This document shows, one piece after another, positions 57,274 to 64,000 of a stretch of DNA of 64,000 nt (positions are counted from its first letter, which is position 1; each line of letters begins with the position of its first letter). The stretch spans positions 9,226,550 through 9,290,549 of the forward strand of contig OY759224.1 of assembly GCA_963662175.1 (NCBI GenBank), given 5' to 3'. The notes beneath the pieces were generated by a model that was given only the letters and a program-made list of their open reading frames with translations, was not told the origin of the DNA and made no database searches. The position numbers and the translations under genes were made by a program. The DNA comes from Aradus depressus (taxonomy: Eukaryota > Arthropoda > Insecta > Hemiptera > Aradidae).

Positions 57274-58041
57274 TATTTCAAAATGGATACATCGTCGGTC
57301 TAAACGTGATAACTCATATGTGCAAAAAGCCATCTTTACAGGAGAGACAAAAACTGATTTAAAAAAATATTCTTTATAGGAAACTTCAATTTTTTCGACA
57401 TTTGTATTAAGTGAGATGTATATCCATGCCATAAATTGTTTTTAAGCTAGTTTGCAAATCCAAGTAAATAATTAGATAACACAGTGAAATGGCTAATATG
57501 CATCGAACATAAGGCAAAAAAAAAAAAAAAATTATTGTTTCTATTGCCTTCAAAGAGTATGGTAGGGTCTGCCGTTGGGAGAGTCGCTCGGATCTCGGAT
57601 TAGGTTTCTCACACTAGCTCACTCCCCTTCTTGTAATGTTGTGATTGGTGTGTTGTATGGGTCGGAAGTTCCGAACACATCCACTGCAGTTACTAATCCA
57701 TTTACAGTTGTGCTTCACACACCATAAACTTACACAGAGATAGTGTTAATATCATAAAAACTAATAAATGTCACTCACTGTCTAACATAGGGCCTGGGGG
57801 CAGTCACACTACACACTAGCCATCTCATAATTCAACACTCCACCATCCAGGAGATTTATGTCATTTTCTTATAAAGCTGGCTACGACTATCCCCCCACCT
57901 ATCGGTGTTCAGCTTAATTCTGAAATTAGTGGCATATCTAGACGAGGGATCAATATCAATATCTTTCCAGACAATGGTGTAACAAGGATGTTCGCGAATG
58001 TGCGGTTCACACAGGCTATATCTTACTGAACCAATGAGGTT
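57274..58041. other. S2 SINE tail and otherwise no gene
   Basis: At 57,488-57,530 GGCTAATATGCATCGAACAT with AAGGC and an A-run matches the 3' end of the S2 SINE at 13,610-13,656. ATTGTTTCTATTGCCTTCAA after it recalls F2. Nothing else is recognised. Confidence 0.5.
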
Positions 58042-58322
58042 AACTTGTGATGTGAGTGATCTGTACAAAAGTGGTTGGTATAAGAAAAGAGAGTTATGGG
58101 TCATATCACATATATTTTATCTTTTCTTTATTTTTATCCTTTTTAATAAAAAAAACTTCCAATAATAAAGAAAGAGAGAGAGAGAGAGAGATTGTGGTTT
58201 TAGGACGAAAAACTGCCATGTTTATCATCGCCCGAACGAAAAACTAATTATTTACAAGGAAAAAAAAAACAAAAAAAAATAAAAAATTTCTTACGCACGA
58301 TATAAGAAGACAAAATAAAAAA
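58042..58322 (+). repeat. Segmental direct repeat, copy 1
   Basis: AACTTGTGATGTGAGTGATC through the (GA)n run and GCCATGTTTATCATCGCCCG to CACGATATAAGA. It is repeated with few changes at 58,432-58,703, 390 bp downstream. Confidence 0.9.
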
Positions 58323-58431
58323 CATTATTTGAAAGTAGCAATATCCAAGGCGGTAAACGATGTAGAATCATGACATTATTTCATAGTACATCATGATTCT
58401 GAGAGGGACTTTCTTATACTCAGTAGAAATG

Positions 58432-58703
58432 AACTTGTGATGTGAGTGATCTGTACAAAAGTGGTTGGTATAAGAAAAGAGAGTTATGGGTCATATCACA
58501 TATATTTTATCTTTTCTTTATTTTTATCCTTTTTAATAAAAAAAACTTCCAATAATAAAGAAAGAGAGAGAGAGAGAGATTGTGGTTTTAGGGCGAAAAA
58601 CTGCCATGTTTATCATCGCCCGAACGAAAAACTAATTATTTACAAGGAAAAAAAAAAGAAAAAAAAATAAAAAATTTCTTATACACGATATAAGACAAAA
58701 TAA
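58432..58703 (+). repeat. Segmental direct repeat, copy 2
   Basis: Differs from copy 1 by single bases, by a shorter (GA)n run and by A-run length. The spacer between copies is about 110 bp. A tandem duplication is more likely than LTRs because the interior is tiny and noncoding. Confidence 0.9.
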
Positions 58704-60308
58704 AAAAAATAAAAATATTCAGATGAAGAATCAAGATGAGAAAATGAAGGAAAACAACGAAGTAAAGTAAAAGAAAAGACACTTTGCAGACAGAATTAAA
58801 GACATCTCCATCAACTACAGCTTATAGAATAGATGAGATGCATTGAGGAAGGCGACCAGCCGATCTATGGCAGCATCGTCATCACCCAGAACAATAATAT
58901 ATTATTAAAAATTTGTTGCTATGCGTTACAATTTAAACATTTTTCGAAATATTTACTACGGAATTTTTTTTTTACATTTGTGAGGCACTATAATGTTAAT
59001 CGTATTGATGCTATCTCGATTCTGTGAACATTCGCTAGTTTAAGATTTAATCAGGAACATTTTTTGTAAGAACAATTTTTTTGATAGGACTAACCGGTTA
59101 TGTGTAAATCGAGCAAACGTATAAAAAAAAATGACTTTCAAAACTATATTTTAGAATAGTTTTCGACATGTATCTTGCAAACTGGGTGGTCTTTGGAAAA
59201 TGTATTTAATACAAAATGTACCTTTCAGTATTGTCTTCAACATTTATTTGTAGGGAAATTTGATTAAGTGACATCTTAAAAATCTTAAATTGAAGTTCAA
59301 GCACACATGTGTAGATGCACAAACAGACATAATTGAAAAAATGATCAAAAAGTGTTCAGAGATCCTTGAAAACTCGATTTCGGTTTTTCGCATGATTACA
59401 ATACTTTCTTTTACTATAGGTATAAGAAAATATAAAATGAATATATCGATACTTTGCGTTCCGATATTAACGTGTATTGATATCATGATCAGATATTTTT
59501 TTGATACAAAATATCTATATTTCCTTTTCCTAAACTAGACAAGGTTGAGCAAGTATCTAGTTCAATAGGCCTGTTTCTAGGACAAATAGATGGGGTTTTC
59601 TTCCCTTGGACATTGAAAAGAGCCGGGTTATGTGTAGGGATGGTCAAAGGGGATATGATCAAGGGACTTTTCAATCAAAGCGAGAGGGGGGGAGGATTTT
59701 TTTAATATTGCCTTACTAAGTGGGCGGCTTAGCCTGGCGAACGTACAATAGCGGCCTTAGTGGGAGGGGGACCTCACCGCATTGTACCCTCTTTACAAGG
59801 TCCATCCAATATCTCCTGACCATAGTTACTATCTGCCCTGTATAACTTCTTTCCGGTGCATATTTCAGATCATTATAACAATATGTTTATTATAGACATA
59901 TTATATACAATATGTGCTAATCCATCTAACATGAAGCGTATCCCACTCCTCTTAAGAACATTTGTCGATGCACCCTTCCATGCTTACCTTAATCACCTTA
60001 TTAGCCTTAAAATTCCAAGTTCCGCTCATGTACTTCTCGTAAGCACCTTCTTGGTCTGCCTCCATTGCTGGACAGTGCCCAAGCAAAGTAAGTAGGGGGT
60101 GATTCCTCGGCCCCCGCGGCCTCCCCTTCATTAAGATAGCTTATAAATTAGATTTATAACTACTTGAGTCTAACACACGTATGATTAGTAGTAATAACAA
60201 AACTATTAAAAAAAGTAAAAAAATTAATAAAAACTGAACAAATAAATGCTTAAAAATATATGAGTATAGAAAAAAAAATTAATACATAGATACATTTATA
60301 GTAAGTAG
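58704..60308. other. No gene recognised
   Basis: AT-rich sequence with short frames on both strands (for example 59,244-59,538) that lack domains. The stretch 59,690-59,870 is less AT-rich. No repeat of the families above is seen. Confidence 0.4.
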
Positions 60309-60475
60309 ACACTTTTTTTTGAACAGTGAGAATAAAATTCCGTTTCCATGTAAAGGGTTCACTCTAACACAAACATTTTTAGTAAGTTTGAATTTTTTTA
60401 TTGTATCTTAAAGAAGTGGGGAAGATCATTAAAAAAATTTCCTTTATGAGTTATACTTTTTTTAAAAAGAGCCTT
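60309..60475 (+). repeat. F2 repeat copy
   Basis: GAACAGTGAGAATAAAATTC, CATGTAAAGGGTTC, TTTATGAGTTATACTTTTTT, in the same order as at 38,105. Confidence 0.65.
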
Positions 60476-60524
60476 ATATTATGTTATTTTATTATTTTTT
60501 ATTTCAATTATTATTATTTTTTAT

Positions 60525-60862
60525 TTCCCCAGGTATACGAAATATCTGTCTGTGTGTCTGCGTGTGAAAGTGAACACGATAATTCGATTAGAATGAATAT
60601 ACTGACTTGAAATTTTATATTTACATTCAAAACCTCATCAGGACGACACCTATTAATATTTAGCGGAATCGGCCTCAGGGGAGGGGAGGGGGGGGGGATC
60701 AGAGAGAGGGCTCAACTCGATTGCTTATGAAATGTATCGACACATAATTTAGTATGTGGTTTCACAAGTCTTTATGTAGTCAACTATTGATTTTTATGGT
60801 TATGGAGGGAGAGCAAATACTTAATTGATTAATTCGTACATGTAATTCATCTAAGACTTTTT
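60525..60862 (+). repeat. F1 repeat copy
   Basis: Left end TTTCCCCAGGTATACGAAAT, subrepeats with GAATATACTGACTTGAAATT and AATGTATCGACACATAATTT, then TGGAGGGAGAGCAAATACTT and TTAATTGATTAATTCG at the right side. Confidence 0.7.
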
Positions 60863-60871
60863 GCTTCCCCA

Positions 60872-61160
60872 TATATAGGGGAATTTATGTAATCGATCAA
60901 AAATTCAATGAAGAATTTTCAAAATCAATGGAATTTCATGTTTTCCGATCTCCTGATTCCAAAAATGCCTGTGAACACGATAAGTCCCGATAGAATGAGT
61001 GTATCGGACACGAAACACGAAGGATGACACCAATTGATTTTCAGCAAAATCGACAGAAGAGAGGAGGGATTAGGAGAGAGGTTAAACACAAAAACTTGAA
61101 TAACTGTATTGAATGTATTGAAACGAAATTTGTTTTGTAAATTCAAAGTCATATTTACAG
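60872..61160 (+). repeat. F1 repeat copy, adjacent to the previous one
   Basis: Left end GCTTCCCCATATATAGGGGA, a shortened terminal hairpin, then ATTTATGTAATCGATCAAAA and two subrepeats (GTGTATCGGACACGAAA; ATGTATTGAAACGAAATTTG). Confidence 0.7.
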
Positions 61161-61849
61161 GGACAATACTTAATAATGACCCAATAACCCAAAGAGAAAA
61201 AGTTGCCGATAATGCTTTTTCTCTAGTCTTGCGACACAAAAAAGATAATCATGAAAAATTCCATCGCCTCCTCCTCTCCCTCCAAAAAGTTTGGAATTGT
61301 GAATTTTTTTAGACTTTTAAGAACTTATTAAGGAAACATTTATTTCATACTTTAGTTACCATAAGCCACTCGTGTCATTTGTTGAAATTAAAAACATGGA
61401 GTTTGAATAATAAAATATAAAATAATTTTTAAACTTGGTACCAATATTATAATAAATAAACCCTATAATTATCCCACTCCTGATACTGCATTCGTCTCAT
61501 TCTCTCGCAGTTTCGTTTTCTGAAGGTTTCACTTCTACCGCGTGTGAACTGCACACATGTTTTTTATTATCTTGTATATATTCTCTGCCCAGTGTTTTTT
61601 TTTGTTTAATTATCTTTTCTAGAATAAATTAACTTTTGTTATTGGCCGGAACGAACTTATTACAATTATTTACACTCTGCATGAAGTTATATATAGGATT
61701 ACTATTATTATTATTATTATTAGGGGTGAGTACTATTATTAGTATTATCACTTTAAGTGATAGCTTGATAGTAGCCCGGCGCCCAACAAATTTTTTTCTT
61801 TTAATTTTCCTCGGCTACTATATTTTCGAAAGTGTTTAAATTCACAAAA
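61161..61849. other. No gene recognised
   Basis: AT-rich with an (ATT)n run near 61,701-61,722. The 67-codon frame 61,636-61,839 is a hydrophobic translation of that region with no family resemblance. Confidence 0.4.
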
Positions 61850-61955
61850 TTTATGGGGATTCAAAGTCATTATGTAAATCAAATATTGATTTATAACTAA
61901 AACTTAAAGTTAATTCTTGCCGGGGAAGTACATAATTGTTGATTTACCAACGACT
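61850..61955 (+). repeat. F1 repeat, right end
   Basis: AAATTTATGGGGATTCAAAG, GTCATTATGTAAATCAAATA, then CCGGGGAAGTACATAATTGT and TGATTTACCAACGAC. Confidence 0.55.
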
Positions 61956-62410
61956 TTTTATTTGAGAGATTTTCTCCATTTATCAACTCTGCCAGTTGCT
62001 CCCAGAGTTATGGACATCGTTGAAATGGAAGCAAAGGCTAAACTGAAGCAATGCTGTTTGATCTGGGTAGGTATGATGTTCCCGATTGTCCCTGTTGTTA
62101 TGGTTCTATAAAACCTCAGGGGGATCCTGGCAGATGGTCCCACCACAATTAGACGGTTCATTTCACTGAGTGCTTCCCACCCACTTCTTTCATCTCTTGA
62201 TTGTCTCCTCTGTTGGGCAATCTACAACAACCCATCTACCGCAAACTTCCTAGTAAATATATGGGTAATTTTGCCATTGACAATAATTGTTTTTTTTTTT
62301 CAGTTAATTATGATACTAACACCCAATGAACACAACCAGGGTCGTGCAACGATAACGCCGCCTCCCCTCCACAATTAAAGTACCCGAAAGTTTTTAAGTT
62401 TTCTCCTTTA
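61956..62410. other. No gene recognised
   Basis: Overlapping 64- and 67-codon frames at 61,917-62,161 have no domain. No repeat partner is seen. Confidence 0.4.
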
Positions 62411-62423
62411 CATTTTGAATAAG

Positions 62424-62773
62424 GGTTAGAGTTAGGGTTTATGACTCATGCCCAGGCTTTTAACTACGAGGTCATATCGCCTACTACCAGAGCGCTCTTT
62501 CGTCACTCTGGTGGACATGAGCCCGACTCTACTGTGGGAGTCCTAAATTTTGCCTACCCTAAATTTTTTATTCACCTAGGGTAGGGGTCTTTAGCGAGTA
62601 CCTGACATCGTACAGGCTCGGGACCATCGCTTAACGTCCCATCCGAAGGACGGCGTGCTTAAGTTTATTTTACCTCCCAGATAAAATAAACTAAGGGCCT
62701 CGGTCGGGTTACGAACCCACGTTCTTGAGCTCAGAAGTCAAGCACGCATACCACTGAGCTACCGGCGCCCTCT
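62424..62773 (-). repeat. S1 SINE, full length, with target duplication
   Basis: A complete minus-strand copy flanked by a perfect 13-bp duplication, CATTTTGAATAAG (62,411-62,423 and 62,774-62,786). The tail is CCTAA-like with changes (AACCCTAACTCTAACC in SINE sense). It is one of the least diverged copies. Confidence 0.93.
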
Positions 62774-62835
62774 CATTTTGAATAAGTTAATAATTTTTAT
62801 TTTTCAAATAAATACTTGAGCAAGGAAATTAAGAA

Positions 62836-62884
62836 TAATAATAATAAACGACTTTATTTCTTTTTCTTTTCACAGATGTACAAC

Positions 62885-62917
<33 letters not shown>

Positions 62918-63004
62918 CGTCTTTATTTCTTTTTCTTTTCACAGATGTACAATAATAATAATAATAAACGTCTTTATTTCTTTTTCTTTTCACAGATGTA
63001 CAAC

Positions 63005-63046
<42 letters not shown>

Positions 63047-63095
63047 CGTCTTTATTTCTTTTTCTTTTCACAGATGTACAATAATAATAATATTA
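62836..63095 (-). repeat. Tandemly repeated LINE 3' tail
   Basis: Four copies of a unit that in minus sense reads GTACATCTGTGAAAAGAAAA then AGAAATAAAGACGTTT are separated by (ATT)n tracts of 4-14 units. It lies on the 3' side of the LINE coding remnant at 63,303-63,566, so it is most simply that element's 3' end copied repeatedly. Confidence 0.75.
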
Positions 63096-63302
63096 TTGAC
63101 AGACAATACTCATGGTCAAATTGACCGTCTGAGGGGTTACCTCTTCTATTTCTACTCGATGATACACATATATAAAAGTGACAAAATAAAAATAAAATAA
63201 TTCAAATACAAATGCAGTAATTTACAAAATTAACTTAGATAATCCTTTAAAAAAAACTAACAAAAAATAAAAATAAAAAAACATATTATTGTTTATATAT
63301 TA

Positions 63303-63566
63303 TTAATAATTAAATTCTGAAACTAGCTCAAATCTATATTTCCAGGAGGCTTTGCAATAGTTAATTAAACCTCTGTAATTTTGTCCATTTACATATTCAA
63401 TAAACTGAACATAGCTTAACTCTGCTTTACTAAAATAAATGAAACGAAATTCTTTTAAGATGGGGCATACGTCAATAAAGTGAAACACATCTTCATCTTG
63501 CTTGTTATTACACATGGAATTAATTAATAATATGTACCTATAACGACAACAATATTTTCTTTTCAA
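63303..63566 (-). pseudogene. LINE ORF2 C-terminal fragment
   Basis: The minus-strand frame of 87 codons reads MCNNKQDEDVFHFIDVCP, a Cys...EDxxHFxxxCP motif typical of the C-terminus of LINE reverse transcriptases (CR1/RTE/Jockey-like groups). It then reads YVNGQNYRGLINYCKASWKY and stops. The remainder of the element is missing upstream (63,567 onward is AT-rich). The clade cannot be set from this piece. The (ATT)n-type tail downstream is expected for some of these clades. Confidence 0.6.
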
Positions 63567-64000
63567 ACATTATATTATCAATGATAAAACATCAATATTA
63601 CCTATGTACATAATAATGATAGGTAATAAAATTTACATATATGTATCTATAAAATTTACTTTATATAAAAAACTTTGATATAGCTAATATTAAAAAACAT
63701 AATAGATTTTTTTAAGAACACAACTTTTAGTTTCGTAAAGTAGTTTTTTAGGAACACATTTTTTTTTTTCAAATAAAACTAGAAATATTTATCATAAATA
63801 GTCATTTATTAATGTAAGTTAATTGTAATCAAAGCGTGGCCCTTCTGGCCTTAATGGAAGCAAAATTGTCTACGTGCTGTTTTGTGTCATTAGAATTCAA
63901 GAGATCACTTTCGATGGATAATATCGAAAGGCCAGTCAGTCTCTCTACAAAAGCAGGCTGCCTTTTGATTACCCATATTTACCTTTTTTCTTCATCCCTT
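63567..64000. other. No gene recognised
   Basis: AT-rich to 63,820, then mixed sequence to the window end, with no coding or repeat feature that I can support. Confidence 0.4.

Noticed and set aside
58042..58703. LTR retrotransposon with 280-bp LTRs
   Set aside because: The interior is about 110 bp, with no primer-binding site or polypurine tract that I can see and no TG...CA ends.
62816..63124. Protein with alternating Asn runs and RLYFFFFSQMY repeats
   Set aside because: It is translation of (AAT)n and the repeated LINE tail on the antisense strand.

Overview
The window looks like AT-rich intergenic or heterochromatic DNA from an arthropod, most likely an insect. This is inferred from its mix of RTE, Jockey and R1-clade non-LTR retrotransposons, Tigger/pogo-type and other TA-flanked DNA transposons, tRNA-derived SINEs, and a SINE 3' tail of CCTAA units, which matches the arthropod telomere repeat. 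I recognise no host single-copy gene, no genuine tRNA or rRNA gene, no CRISPR array and no bacterial operon. Every coding stretch I can support is transposon-derived and broken.

Layout. (1) 1-11.3 kb: fragments of one abundant unclassified repeat family (called F1 here: TATCGACACGAAATTT motif, ACTTCCCCAG near both ends), SINE copies, a 15-bp minisatellite and a 650-bp perfect-hairpin element. (2) 11.3-17.3 kb: fragments of an RNase H-bearing LINE, a second tRNA-like SINE, a 490-bp hairpin element and a SINE cluster. (3) 17.3-22.2 kb: an almost complete RTE element (7-bp target duplication) inserted in a decayed minus-strand Jockey element, followed by a second Jockey 3' end on the plus strand. 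(4) 22.3-27.7 kb: a hairpin element inside a SINE, a 680-bp mariner-like hairpin element, and an RNase H LINE fragment carrying a PIF/Harbinger-like element. (5) 27.8-31.9 kb: a GC-rich 5'-truncated R1-clade element with a 49-nt poly(A) and a 15-bp target duplication, inserted into an unidentified open frame. (6) 32.2-40.2 kb: a deleted Tigger element that still encodes a CENP-B-like DNA-binding domain, a Tigger-type MITE, and near-complete F1 copies, one split by a SINE. (7) 40,269-53,439: an uninterrupted array of about 231 copies of a 57-bp satellite. (8) 53.4-64 kb: more SINEs, a second copy of the Tigger-type MITE, a tandem segmental duplication, F1 copies, and a LINE 3' end whose tail is tandemly repeated.

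The parts do not work together as a pathway. The order of events is readable from nested insertions: old F1 copies are hosts for hairpin elements and SINEs, a SINE hosts a hairpin element, Jockey hosts RTE, an RNase H LINE hosts a Harbinger-like element, and an unknown open frame hosts the R1-clade element. The most notable items are the 57-bp satellite with its two-state variant site, the F1 family, and the SINE family with its two tail types. Repeat boundaries were judged by eye and are approximate unless fixed by a target-site duplication.
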